64,000 nt of DNA from positions 1 to 64,000 of the forward strand of contig LVBL01000014.1 of assembly GCA_001604405.1 (NCBI GenBank), read 5' to 3'. How positions within the stretch are numbered: the first letter of the stretch is position 1; every line of letters begins with the position of its first letter. Under the pieces are notes generated by a model. That model worked only from the letters and a program-made list of their open reading frames with translations. It ran no database searches and was not told the DNA's origin. This document shows positions 46,086-54,278 of this stretch, one piece after another. Source of the DNA: Spirochaetales bacterium Spiro_10. Lineage in GTDB: Bacteria > Spirochaetota > Spirochaetia > Treponematales > Treponemataceae. A program made the translations under genes and the position numbers.

Positions 46086-46502
46086 CTAGAAGCGATCGGT
46101 CGTGCTCAGGCCGTTCGCCTCTACCATCTTCATGCCCTTCTCGATGTCCTCCACCTTGAAGATTATGACGGCCGTTTCCCCGGCCTTGTCGAGGGCGGCG
46201 TAGAGATACTCTATGTTCACCCCGTTCTTCTCGAAAAGCTGCAGCGCGTCGGCGAGGCTTCCGACCTTGTCGGAGATCGTGACGGCGAGAACGTCCGTGG
46301 TCTTCGTCGTGAACTTCGCCCCGTTCAGGATCGAGATCGCCCTGCCGGGATCGTCGACGATAACCCTGAGGATGCCGAAATCGGCCGTGTCCGCGATCAT
46401 GATGGCGCGTAGGTTGACGCCGCCGTCGCGAAGGACCCGCGTCACCTCGGCGAGCCGGCCCGCCGCGTTCTCAAGGAAAATCGAGATCTGCTGTATCTTC
46501 AT
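46086..46502 (-). CDS. Tandem ACT domain protein
   Basis: A 138-residue protein of two ACT domains (about 1-68 and 69-138), each with the beta-alpha-beta-beta-alpha-beta pattern (ISIFLENAAGRLAEVTRVLRD; VLAVTISDKVGSLADALQLFEK). ACT domains bind amino acids; this type regularly accompanies phenylacetate-CoA ligase and indolepyruvate oxidoreductase genes in anaerobes, and may sense aromatic or branched amino acids. AGGAGCGCG precedes the ATG, 15 nt after paaK. Confidence 0.9.
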   Translation of the reverse strand: MKIQQISIFLENAAGRLAEVTRVLRDGGVNLRAIMIADTADFGILRVIVDDPGRAISILNGAKFTTKTTDVLAVTISDKVGSLADALQLFEKNGVNIEYLYAALDKAGETAVIIFKVEDIEKGMKMVEANGLSTTDRF

Positions 46503-46516
46503 GCTTCGCGCTCCTT

Positions 46517-47821
46517 CTATATCTGCCGTTTGTCGATGACGCGCTTCGCCTTGCCGATCGAGCGCTCGATGCTCTTCGGCTCCACGAGCTTGACCTTCAG
46601 CGAAATGCCGAGCTTGCTCTTCATCGTCGCCTCTATGCGGTTCCGCAACGCCTCCATGTCCTTCGTCTCGTCCGAGAACGCCGCGGGGTTGACCTCGACG
46701 TGCAGCTCGACATCGTCAAGGTGCGTCTGCGCGCTCCGGTCGACGATGATGAGGTAGTTCGGGTCGACTCCCTGGATCTCGATGAGGGCGTGCTCTATCT
46801 GGCTCGGGAACACGTTGACGCCCCTGATGATGAGGAGGTCGTCCGTCCGCCCGAAGAGCCGGTGTATCCGCCTCGTCGTCCGTCCGCAGCCGCATTTCTC
46901 CTTGATGATGAAGGTGATGTCGCGCGTGCGGTACCGTATGAGCGGCGTGCCCTCCTTCGTGATCGTGGTGATCACGAGCTCGCCCTTCTCGCCGTCGGGA
47001 AGCGGCTTGCCGCTCGCCGGGTCGATGATCTCGGGGTACCAGAGGTCCTCGTTGACGTGCATGCCGTACTGGCCCTCGCACTCGAAGGCGACGCCGGGTC
47101 CGGTTATCTCGGTAAGGCCGTAGATGTCGTAGGCCTTGATCGACCAGGCCTTCTCGATCTCCTTGCGCATGTTCTCGCTCCAGGGCTCGGCGCCGAAACA
47201 CCCCGCCCGTATGCCGAGGGACTTCGGGTCGATCCCCATTTCGTGCGCCTGCTCGGCCATGTACAGGGCGTAGGAGGGCGTGCAGGTGAATATCGTCGAC
47301 TTGAAGTCGCGCATGAGCATGAGCTGTTTTTGCGTGTTGCCCGAGGAGATCGGGATGATCGTGGCGCCGATCCTCTGGGAACCGTAATGCGTCCCGAGCC
47401 CGCCGGTAAACAGCCCGTAGCCGTAGGCGTTCTGGACCGTGTCGTTGCGGGTCGCGCCCGCGCCCGAAAGGGTTCGCGCCATGCCCTCCGCCCAGTCCTC
47501 CATGTCGCGCTTCGTGTATGCGTCGACGACGGGAACGCCGGTCGTGCCGCTCGACATGTGTATCTCGACGATCTCCGACTGGGGCACGGCGAGCAGTCCG
47601 TAGGGATAGGTCTCGCGGAGGTCGTCCTTGGAGGTGAACGGAAGCTTGGCTATGTCCGAAAGGCTCTTTATGTCGGACGGTTTGACGCCGGCGGCGTCGA
47701 GCTTCTTTTTGTAAAACGGAACGTTGGTATAACACCGCTCCACCATGTTTTTGAGACGGGCGAACTGAAGGGTTTGCAGCGCCGCCGTATCCATGCACTC
47801 GTGTTCGGGATTCCAGATCAT
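46517..47821 (-). CDS. paaK: Phenylacetate-CoA ligase (first copy)
   Basis: AMP-forming aryl-CoA ligase, 434 residues; couples an arylacetate with CoA and ATP, or works in reverse. The AMP-binding loop SSGTTGVPV is near residue 96, with [20 protein letters not shown], and [22 protein letters not shown] further on, ending in the KAKRVID lysine motif. The start at 47821 ([11 protein letters not shown]) replaces a longer reading because TATAAT (complement 47831-47836) ends 9 nt before it. About half identical by eye to the second copy at 48.7 kb. Operon with the ACT protein. Confidence 0.94.
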   Translation of the reverse strand: MIWNPEHECMDTAALQTLQFARLKNMVERCYTNVPFYKKKLDAAGVKPSDIKSLSDIAKLPFTSKDDLRETYPYGLLAVPQSEIVEIHMSSGTTGVPVVDAYTKRDMEDWAEGMARTLSGAGATRNDTVQNAYGYGLFTGGLGTHYGSQRIGATIIPISSGNTQKQLMLMRDFKSTIFTCTPSYALYMAEQAHEMGIDPKSLGIRAGCFGAEPWSENMRKEIEKAWSIKAYDIYGLTEITGPGVAFECEGQYGMHVNEDLWYPEIIDPASGKPLPDGEKGELVITTITKEGTPLIRYRTRDITFIIKEKCGCGRTTRRIHRLFGRTDDLLIIRGVNVFPSQIEHALIEIQGVDPNYLIIVDRSAQTHLDDVELHVEVNPAAFSDETKDMEALRNRIEATMKSKLGISLKVKLVEPKSIERSIGKAKRVIDKRQI

Positions 47822-47830
47822 AATGGCAAA

Positions 47831-47836
47831 ATTATA
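47831..47836 (-). promoter_or_regulatory. -10 box TATAAT of paaK copy 1
   Basis: Consensus TATAAT on the minus strand ending 9 nt before the ATG at 47821; GTGGCA is 18 bp upstream as a possible -35. No Shine-Dalgarno sequence. Confidence 0.6.
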
Positions 47837-47914
47837 CACCGAATTCGGCGCGTTTGCCACAAAATACTCTATCCGGCGGAAACGGGCCCGGTGTCGCCCC
47901 GGCGGTACACGGCC

Positions 47915-48649
47915 TCATTCCCCGGCCCCACCAAACAAGCGCTCGAGCGTCATCCTCGTCACCTCGGCCATTCTTCCGCTCCGTTTCATTTCCGCAAGCG
48001 CGGCCGAAACGCGGGCCGCGACGTCCTCGTTTCCGCGAGAGAGGAAATGATAATTCGTCACGATCGCGAGCGTGTCCCCCGATTCCCGGACGTCGACAAG
48101 TCCCAGTCTCCCGATCATGAGTTTGCCTATGGTCCTGGAGGTGACGACAACGTCGGTCCGGTCGGTATCGAGCATCCGGAACAGCTGGACGATGCCCTGA
48201 GCCGGGAACCGCTCCGCTCCCCCGGGGATGTTCTGCTCGATGATCAGCATCGCCGTAAGGAACCCCACGCGATGTCCCCGAAGATCCTTCCACGCGCGTA
48301 TCCTGAGCTGTTTTTCCGAGAAGGCGACGAGCTCGTCGGTCCAGATCGGGATGTCGATACGGATAAGGCCCGGGCTTTCGCGCTCGAGGCTCGCTTCGGC
48401 GAGCACGATCGCGTCGATCGTACCCGCGGTCAGGGAGGCGATCATCCGGTTCGGGGGAAACGCGGCGAATTCCGCGCTAAAACCGGCCCGTTCGTAGGCC
48501 TCCGCCAGGATCGCGCTCGCGACGATAGTCGGGGGCATGTTTTCGCCGGCCGACCCGATCACTATGCGTCTTTTCGCCCCGGCCTCCGGGAAAACGCTAA
48601 CCCAGGAGAAAAAGAAAACGAGCATGCAGGCCGCGATTCGTTTACCCAT
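47915..48649 (-). CDS. Periplasmic amino-acid-type binding protein
   Basis: A 244-residue type II periplasmic binding protein (SBP_bac_3-like). Signal peptide at residues 1-26 (MGKRIAACMLVFFFSWVSVFPEAGA). It has the two-lobe order VIGSAGENMPPTIVASAILAEAYERAGF, ...LIRIDIPIWTDELVAF... and the late NYHFLSRGNEDVAARVSAALAEM. No transport genes are adjacent, so it may act as a ligand sensor or serve a remote transporter, possibly for an aromatic acid or amino acid given its place between the two ligases (inference). TTGACA - 17 bp - GACACT precedes the ATG by 7 nt. Confidence 0.82.
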   Translation of the reverse strand: MGKRIAACMLVFFFSWVSVFPEAGAKRRIVIGSAGENMPPTIVASAILAEAYERAGFSAEFAAFPPNRMIASLTAGTIDAIVLAEASLERESPGLIRIDIPIWTDELVAFSEKQLRIRAWKDLRGHRVGFLTAMLIIEQNIPGGAERFPAQGIVQLFRMLDTDRTDVVVTSRTIGKLMIGRLGLVDVRESGDTLAIVTNYHFLSRGNEDVAARVSAALAEMKRSGRMAEVTRMTLERLFGGAGE

Positions 48650-48656
48650 CGAGTCA

Positions 48657-48685
48657 AGTGTCGAGTATGGGCGAACCGTTGTCAA
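48657..48685 (-). promoter_or_regulatory. Leaderless promoter of the binding protein gene
   Basis: Minus strand: consensus TTGACA (48680-48685), 17-bp spacer, GACACT (48657-48662), then 7 nt to the ATG at 48649. Confidence 0.55.
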
Positions 48686-48692
48686 ACGGACC

Positions 48693-50015
48693 CTATTCCC
48701 TCGGGCGCCGGTCCTCGACGCGCTTGGCCTTGCCCTCGGAGACGGGAAGGCTCCCGGGCTCGCGTATCTCTATTGCCGGATTGATCGTGATGAGGGCGCT
48801 CATCTCTGCCTTGAGCCGGTCGCGCAAGGCGTTGATCACGCGGGCGTCGTCGGCGAAGGTCTCGGGCGTTATCTCGACCTGGACGGTAAGCCGGTCAAGG
48901 ACGCCCTCCTTCTCGACGACGATGAAGTAGTTCGCCCCGACCCCGTTCGTGCGGAGCAGGACCTCCTCGATCTGGCTCGGGAAGACGTTGACGCCGTTTA
49001 TGATGAGCATGTCGTCCGTGCGGCCGGTGAAGCGCGCGAGGCGACGGTGCGTGCGTCCGCATTCGCATTCGCCGACGATGAACCTCGTGAGGTCGCGCGT
49101 GCGGTAGCGGATGAGCGGCATCGCGTCGCGGCAGAGGATCGTCAGGACGAGTTCCCCCGTCCCTCCCTCGGGTACGGGTTCGAGGGTGTCGGGATCGAGG
49201 ATCTCGGCGATGAAGCGGTCTTCCCATACGTGCATGCCCGACCGGAAGACGCACTCGAAGGCGAGTCCCGGCCCGTTCATCTCGCTCATGCCGTAGCAGT
49301 TGTAGACCTCGATGCCGAGCTTTCCCTCGATCTTCCTCCTGAGTTCCTCGGAGTGGGGCTCTGCCCCGGTTATGGCCTTGCGCAGGCGCAAGTCGCCCCG
49401 GGAGATCTCCTCCGACTCCTCGATCGCGGCGTGAAGGTGCAGGAGGTAGCTCGGCGTGGCGTGGATCATCGTGGTGCCGAAGTCCTTCATGAACCTCAGC
49501 TGGCGGAGCGTGTTCCCGGCGCTCGTCGGGATGACCATCGCGCCCATGAGTTCGGCGCCGTAGTGGAAGCACAAACCGCCCGTGAAAAGACCGTAGGTCA
49601 TCATGTTCTGGATGACGTCGTCCTTGGTGCCGCCGGCTGCCATGAGGCTCCGCGCCATCGTGTCGCTCGCGCGGTCAAGGTCCTTCTGCGTCAGGTAGAT
49701 GACGGTCGGCGTGCCCGTCGTCCCGCTCGAGGCGTGTATGCGCACGACCTCGCTCTTCGGGACGGCGAGAAGCCCGAAGGGGTAGGCGTCGCGGAGGTCC
49801 CCCTTCGTCGTGAAGGGAAGCTTCCGTATGTCGTCGGGCGTCCCGATGTCTTCGGGGGAGGAAATCCCGCATTCGGCGAACCGTTTCCGGTAGAAGTCGG
49901 TCTTGAGACCCTGCGCGACCTGGCGCCTCAGGCCCTCGAGCTGTATGCGCGCGATCGTCTCGCGCGACGCCGTCTCTATCGCGATGTCCCGGAACGGGAT
50001 TTCCGCCTTCGTCAT
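48693..50015 (-). CDS. paaK: Phenylacetate-CoA ligase (second copy)
   Basis: A second AMP-forming arylacetate-CoA ligase, 440 residues, same domain order as the first copy: SSGTTGTPTVI near residue 92, [49 protein letters not shown], and the C-terminal KAKRVEDRR. Overlaps iorB by ATGA, so it is coupled to indolepyruvate oxidoreductase. In arylpyruvate fermentation IOR makes an arylacetyl-CoA and a ligase running backward would release the acid with ATP gain; direction here is inference. Confidence 0.94.
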   Translation of the reverse strand: MTKAEIPFRDIAIETASRETIARIQLEGLRRQVAQGLKTDFYRKRFAECGISSPEDIGTPDDIRKLPFTTKGDLRDAYPFGLLAVPKSEVVRIHASSGTTGTPTVIYLTQKDLDRASDTMARSLMAAGGTKDDVIQNMMTYGLFTGGLCFHYGAELMGAMVIPTSAGNTLRQLRFMKDFGTTMIHATPSYLLHLHAAIEESEEISRGDLRLRKAITGAEPHSEELRRKIEGKLGIEVYNCYGMSEMNGPGLAFECVFRSGMHVWEDRFIAEILDPDTLEPVPEGGTGELVLTILCRDAMPLIRYRTRDLTRFIVGECECGRTHRRLARFTGRTDDMLIINGVNVFPSQIEEVLLRTNGVGANYFIVVEKEGVLDRLTVQVEITPETFADDARVINALRDRLKAEMSALITINPAIEIREPGSLPVSEGKAKRVEDRRPRE

Positions 50016-50584
50016 GCCGTGGCCTCCTCACCCGCCTTGAGAGCCTTCATGTTGATCTCGACGAGCCTCGGGTCCTTCCGCGCGAAGATGTCGTGCACGC
50101 TCTTCGCGATCGAGGCCTCGCTGACGGGAAGGTCGCGCGCGGCGGCCCCGACGAGCACCATGTTCTCGGCCTTCGCGCTTCCCGCTTCCTTGGCGAGCTC
50201 CGCGGCGCGCACGATGCGGCTCCTCGGCAGTTTCCGGATCGCCGCGTGGATGCCCTCGAGGTCGGGATAGTCGGAAATGTTCACGAAGGGCTCGGCGGCC
50301 GTCACCAGGATGCCGTCGGCCTTCAGGTACGAAAGGTACCGCAGGCTCTCCACCGGCTCCATGGCGAGTATCATGTCGGCGCCTCCCGAGGGAACGAGGT
50401 CCGAGGCGATCGGCCCGTCCGAGATGCGCATGTGCGCCTGGACGCCGCCGCCGCGCTGGCTCATCCCGTGAACCTCCGACTGCCGCACCGAAAGCCCGTC
50501 GATCATGGCCGCCCGGGCGATAATGGTCGCGAGGGAAAGGACGCCCTGCCCCCCGACTCCCGCAAGAATGATGTCATACGTCAT
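50012..50584 (-). CDS. iorB: Indolepyruvate:ferredoxin oxidoreductase, beta subunit
   Basis: The gamma-domain type subunit of IOR, 190 residues. It carries the pyruvate-ferredoxin oxidoreductase gamma fold: GVGGQGVLSLATIIARAA at about 9-26, SEVHGMSQRGGGVQAHMR near 36-53, and EPVESLRYLSYL. Together with the alpha subunit it converts indolepyruvate or other arylpyruvates to acyl-CoA, CO2 and reduced ferredoxin. Separated from iorA by pepF, with overlaps or short gaps on both sides, so all are one operon. Confidence 0.93.
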   Translation of the reverse strand: MTYDIILAGVGGQGVLSLATIIARAAMIDGLSVRQSEVHGMSQRGGGVQAHMRISDGPIASDLVPSGGADMILAMEPVESLRYLSYLKADGILVTAAEPFVNISDYPDLEGIHAAIRKLPRSRIVRAAELAKEAGSAKAENMVLVGAAARDLPVSEASIAKSVHDIFARKDPRLVEINMKALKAGEEATA

Positions 50585-50596
50585 GTCGCTAACTCC

Positions 50597-52519
50597 TCAT
50601 CGTCCGGCGCCGTCGCGGCGCGCGGCTACCAGTCGCTCGAATTCGTCTATCTGTTCCAGGAACAGCGCAACGCCCCTTCGCCAAAAGTCCGCCGTCTCTA
50701 TGTCGAAGCCGGCGCGCGCAGTCACGCGCACCGCGTCCATCCGCCCGGTATCGACGAGAATCCCGTCGTAGGTATCCGCGAAGGACGGCCCCTCCGACCT
50801 GAAGCGGTCGTAGAGGGCGAGCGCGAAAAGCTGGCCGAAGGCGTAGGGAAAATTGTAAAACGCGAGATCGCTCGAATAGTAATGGGTCTTCACCAGCCAC
50901 ATGTAGGGATGGTATTCCCCCTCGGCGATCCCGTCACCGTAGGTTTTTTTCTGCGCCTCCTCCATGAGGCGGCAGAAATCCGCAGGCGAGAGCTCGCCCG
51001 ATTTTCTCGCCTCGAAGACGGCGCGCTCGAAGTGGAAACGCGAGAGGATGTCGACGAGTATCTGGCAGCCGTCCTGCAGCCTGAGCTCGAGGTAGGCCAG
51101 CCGCTCGTCGTCCCGCGCTTGCGCGGACTCGGCCTCGAACACGACCGTCTCCGCGAATATGGACGCCGTCTCGGCGAGGGTCATCGGGTAGGATCGCAGG
51201 AGGGCCGGCTCGTCCTTGAGCGTCTCGGAATGGTACGCGTGCCCGAGCTCGTGCGCGAGCGTCAGGACCGAGCTGAAGGTGCCGTCGAAATTGCAGAGCA
51301 CGCGGCCCTCGCGGGCGTCGGGCATGCAGGTATAATAGGCGCCGCCGATCTTGCCCGGCCGCGGTTCGGCGTCTATCCAGCCCTCGTCGAGGGCCTTCCT
51401 CGCGAAGGAGCCGAGGCGCGGGGAGAACCGCGAGAACGTCCCGACGACCGTATCGCCCGCCTGGGCGAACGAGCGGGTCCCCGAGTCCTCCCCGACGGGC
51501 GCGAAGAGATCGTAGAAGGAGCACGCCGGCACGCCGAGAAGGCGGGCCTTCGCCTTGAGATAGCGGCGCCAATGGGGAAGCGTTTCCTCCATCACGCCGA
51601 TCAGGGCATCGAGGGCCTTCGGGGTCAGAAGCCCCTGGCGGACCGACTTACCGATCGCCGCGCCCGAGGCCGAACCCTCCCAGCGGCGCCGTTCGTTCAG
51701 GGTGATCGTCGTTCCCTTCACGCCGTTCAGCGCGGCGGCTACCGGGATCGAGATCGACCGGCAGACCTCGAGCTCGAGGCGAAAGGCCTTCTCGCGCGTC
51801 TTCCTGTCGGGCGAGTGCGCGAGCGAGCGGAGCTCGACGAGGGTCTTTCTCTCCCCGGTCAACTCGTCCCAGAGGCAGTCGGCGGTGGAGGTCATCTGTT
51901 CCTGCAGGCGGCCCCAGGCGGAGGCCCCGGAGCGCGCGAGGTCGGCCGCGAGGTCTTCCTCCGCCGCGCCCATCTGCCTCGTCTGCCAAAAGAGGTCGTC
52001 CTCGAGCGCCCAGCGGTACGGCTCGAGACCCGGGTCGGCGGCCGCGAGCGCTCGAACGGCGTCGGCGTTGGCCGCGAGCGCGTCGAGGTAGAGCGAACGT
52101 ATCTTGTTGAAGGGAACGCCGAGCTCTTCCACCGAATTGAGCTCGGCCATCGCGTCCGTCGCCGTGGTGTCCGATGAATACCGCGCGTAGCAATACGAAA
52201 GGAGCGTCTCGTACAGCGAGTCCGAGCGGTTGAGAAGACCGATCATCCCGGAAAGCCAGTCGCGCACCGCCGAAAGGCAGGCGTCCCCTCCGGCGGCGGG
52301 AGCGCCGAGCCCGCCGCTCGCGGCGCCGCCAGCGCCGTCAGCGGCGCCTTTTCCGCGCGGCGCCGCCGCGACGTGCGCGAGCTCGCGCGCTGAAAGGTCC
52401 GCGAGTTCGGCCTTGGCCGCGCGGTATTCCGGGGAGTCGAACCCCGGATACACGGAATCGAGTTGCCAGCGCGGCGCGGCGGCTATCCTGCCCGTTTCTG
52501 ATCCGTTTGTATCAGGCAT
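50597..52519 (-). CDS. pepF: Oligoendopeptidase F, M3 family
   Basis: Cytoplasmic zinc metallopeptidase, 640 residues, that cuts oligopeptides. The zinc motif HELGHAYH is near residue 422, with the third Glu ligand in the following helix (LAETASIFAETVVFEAE). The N-terminal helical domain has a low-complexity Ala/Gly/Pro insert (about residues 52-80), likely repeat-driven. It overlaps the iorA 3' end by 8 nt and lies 12 nt before iorB. Position suggests peptides feed the aromatic amino-acid catabolism encoded around it (inference). Confidence 0.93.
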   Translation of the reverse strand: MPDTNGSETGRIAAAPRWQLDSVYPGFDSPEYRAAKAELADLSARELAHVAAAPRGKGAADGAGGAASGGLGAPAAGGDACLSAVRDWLSGMIGLLNRSDSLYETLLSYCYARYSSDTTATDAMAELNSVEELGVPFNKIRSLYLDALAANADAVRALAAADPGLEPYRWALEDDLFWQTRQMGAAEEDLAADLARSGASAWGRLQEQMTSTADCLWDELTGERKTLVELRSLAHSPDRKTREKAFRLELEVCRSISIPVAAALNGVKGTTITLNERRRWEGSASGAAIGKSVRQGLLTPKALDALIGVMEETLPHWRRYLKAKARLLGVPACSFYDLFAPVGEDSGTRSFAQAGDTVVGTFSRFSPRLGSFARKALDEGWIDAEPRPGKIGGAYYTCMPDAREGRVLCNFDGTFSSVLTLAHELGHAYHSETLKDEPALLRSYPMTLAETASIFAETVVFEAESAQARDDERLAYLELRLQDGCQILVDILSRFHFERAVFEARKSGELSPADFCRLMEEAQKKTYGDGIAEGEYHPYMWLVKTHYYSSDLAFYNFPYAFGQLFALALYDRFRSEGPSFADTYDGILVDTGRMDAVRVTARAGFDIETADFWRRGVALFLEQIDEFERLVAARRDGAGR

Positions 52520-54221
52520 CGGGAGCCTTTCCGCCCGAGGACTTCGCGATCGCGTCCTTCTTCTTCCGGAGACGGAAGGCCTCGAGACATTCGCGAACCA
52601 TGATGATTACGGAAACGCCGCGCCATTCGGCCTCCTCCATCAGGATGCGCGCGTTCTCCTCGATCATGTTCGGCTTCGCCTCGATGACGCGCACATGCGC
52701 CGGGTCCACGCCGACGCCGAGGACGATCTTCTCGAGCTGGCTCGACGGAAGCATCGTGGGCTGGCAGCCGGTCATCGCGACGATGGAGTTGTCGAGTATG
52801 AGGACGGTAACGGGGGTCTTCGCCGACACCGCGTCGACGAGGCCGGTGATGCCGGAATGAAGGAACGTCGAGTCGCCGATGACGCCGAAGGCGTACTTGT
52901 ACCCCGCCTCGGCGGCCCCCCGGGCCATGCCGATCGAGGCGCCCATGCAGACGATCGTCTCGATCGCCTTGAGGGGCGCGACCGCGCCGAGGGCGTAACA
53001 GCCGATATCCGCCGCCACTACGGTGCTGACTTTCCCCTCGCGCTCGTTCAGACGCGCGCAGGCGAGGTTCAGCGCCGAATAGGAATCATGGTGCGGACAG
53101 CCCTGGCAGAGCTGCGGCGGACGCGCGGGCAGTTCCGGCGCCTCGAAGGTGTCGAGCACGCTCGGTCGCGGAGGAAGCGGCGCGGCGCCGGTTTCGGAGA
53201 GGGCGCGGGACAGCCCCGCGCGCACGTTGTCCGGATTGAGCTCGCCCGCGCGCGGCAGGTGGCCGGTGTACTTCCCGATGACGGCCCCGCCCTTCGGCAA
53301 AAGCCCGCGCAGCTGTTTCTCGAGGAAGGGCATGCCCTCCTCAATGACGAGAACCGTGCGGGCCGACTCGCAAACCCGGCGTATGAGCGCCACGGGGAGC
53401 GGCATGACGGCAACGTGAAGCGCCGTCGGGAGACCCGAGGGGCCGCACGCCGCGGCGAGGTCGGCGAGATTCTCGGCGTAGTAGTTCCGTCCGAGCCCGC
53501 TCGTGATGACGGCGATGTCCGTCCGCGCGGGATTGGGGACGAAGACGTTGCGCGCGTAGCCGTCGGACCACTCGCCCAAGGGTCCCTGCTTCTCGATCAT
53601 CTTGGCGTAGTTCTTGCGCGCGAGCGCGGGCAGAAGCATCCAGTCGGCCGGGACGCCCTTCCCGAGGGCGTTTTGGTCCCTTGCGGAGTCGGCGACCCGG
53701 ACGACGGCGCGCGAGTGCGCGAGGCGCGTGACCATGCGCATGATGACCGGCACGCGGAAGCGCTCGGAGACGTCGAAGGCCTCGGCGACCATCTCGTAGG
53801 CCTCCTGCTGGTTCGTCGGCTCGAAGAGGGGAACCATCGCGAAGTCCGCGTAGAAGCGCGTGTCCTGCTCGCCCTGGCTCGAGTGCATCGACGGGTCGTC
53901 GGCGACCACGCACACGAGCCCGCCCTTGATCTGGCAGAGAGACGAGTTCATGAACGGGTCGGCGGCGACGTTGAGGCCGACGTGCTTCATCGTCACGATG
54001 GCGCGCTTGCCGGCGAACGAGACGCCGAGCGCCGACTCGTACGCGGTCTTTTCGTTCGCGCACCATTGGGCGACGGGGCCGCCCTTCGTCTCGTGGTTGT
54101 CCACGAGGTACTCGAGAATTTCGGTCGAGGGCGTGCCGGGATAGCCGAACGACCCCGAGACGCCGGCGTGAAGCGCGCCAAGGGCCAACGCCTCGTCGCC
54201 AAGAAGAACATGTTCCTTCAT
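52512..54221 (-). CDS. iorA: Indolepyruvate:ferredoxin oxidoreductase, alpha subunit, no ferredoxin domain
   Basis: Thiamine-pyrophosphate subunit of IOR, 569 residues. The N-terminal pyrimidine domain starts LLGDEALALGALHAGVSGSFGYPGTPSTEI; the C-terminal TPP domain has the CQGCPHH motif near 365, DIGCYALG, GDSTFLHSGITG and LDNSIVAMTGCQPT. Well-known IorA proteins end in a ferredoxin domain with two CxxCxxCxxxC groups; here the protein stops after the TPP domain with a Lys-rich tail (LRKKKDAIAKSSGG), and no such cysteines exist. Electrons must leave by a separate ferredoxin-like protein or another cluster. CGGAG precedes the ATG. First gene of the operon. Confidence 0.92.
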   Translation of the reverse strand: MKEHVLLGDEALALGALHAGVSGSFGYPGTPSTEILEYLVDNHETKGGPVAQWCANEKTAYESALGVSFAGKRAIVTMKHVGLNVAADPFMNSSLCQIKGGLVCVVADDPSMHSSQGEQDTRFYADFAMVPLFEPTNQQEAYEMVAEAFDVSERFRVPVIMRMVTRLAHSRAVVRVADSARDQNALGKGVPADWMLLPALARKNYAKMIEKQGPLGEWSDGYARNVFVPNPARTDIAVITSGLGRNYYAENLADLAAACGPSGLPTALHVAVMPLPVALIRRVCESARTVLVIEEGMPFLEKQLRGLLPKGGAVIGKYTGHLPRAGELNPDNVRAGLSRALSETGAAPLPPRPSVLDTFEAPELPARPPQLCQGCPHHDSYSALNLACARLNEREGKVSTVVAADIGCYALGAVAPLKAIETIVCMGASIGMARGAAEAGYKYAFGVIGDSTFLHSGITGLVDAVSAKTPVTVLILDNSIVAMTGCQPTMLPSSQLEKIVLGVGVDPAHVRVIEAKPNMIEENARILMEEAEWRGVSVIIMVRECLEAFRLRKKKDAIAKSSGGKAPDA

Positions 54222-54278
54222 CAGATTAACTCCGGATTCCCGGGCGCGTTTTCCGCGTGCCCGGGCAGTATAGATTTG

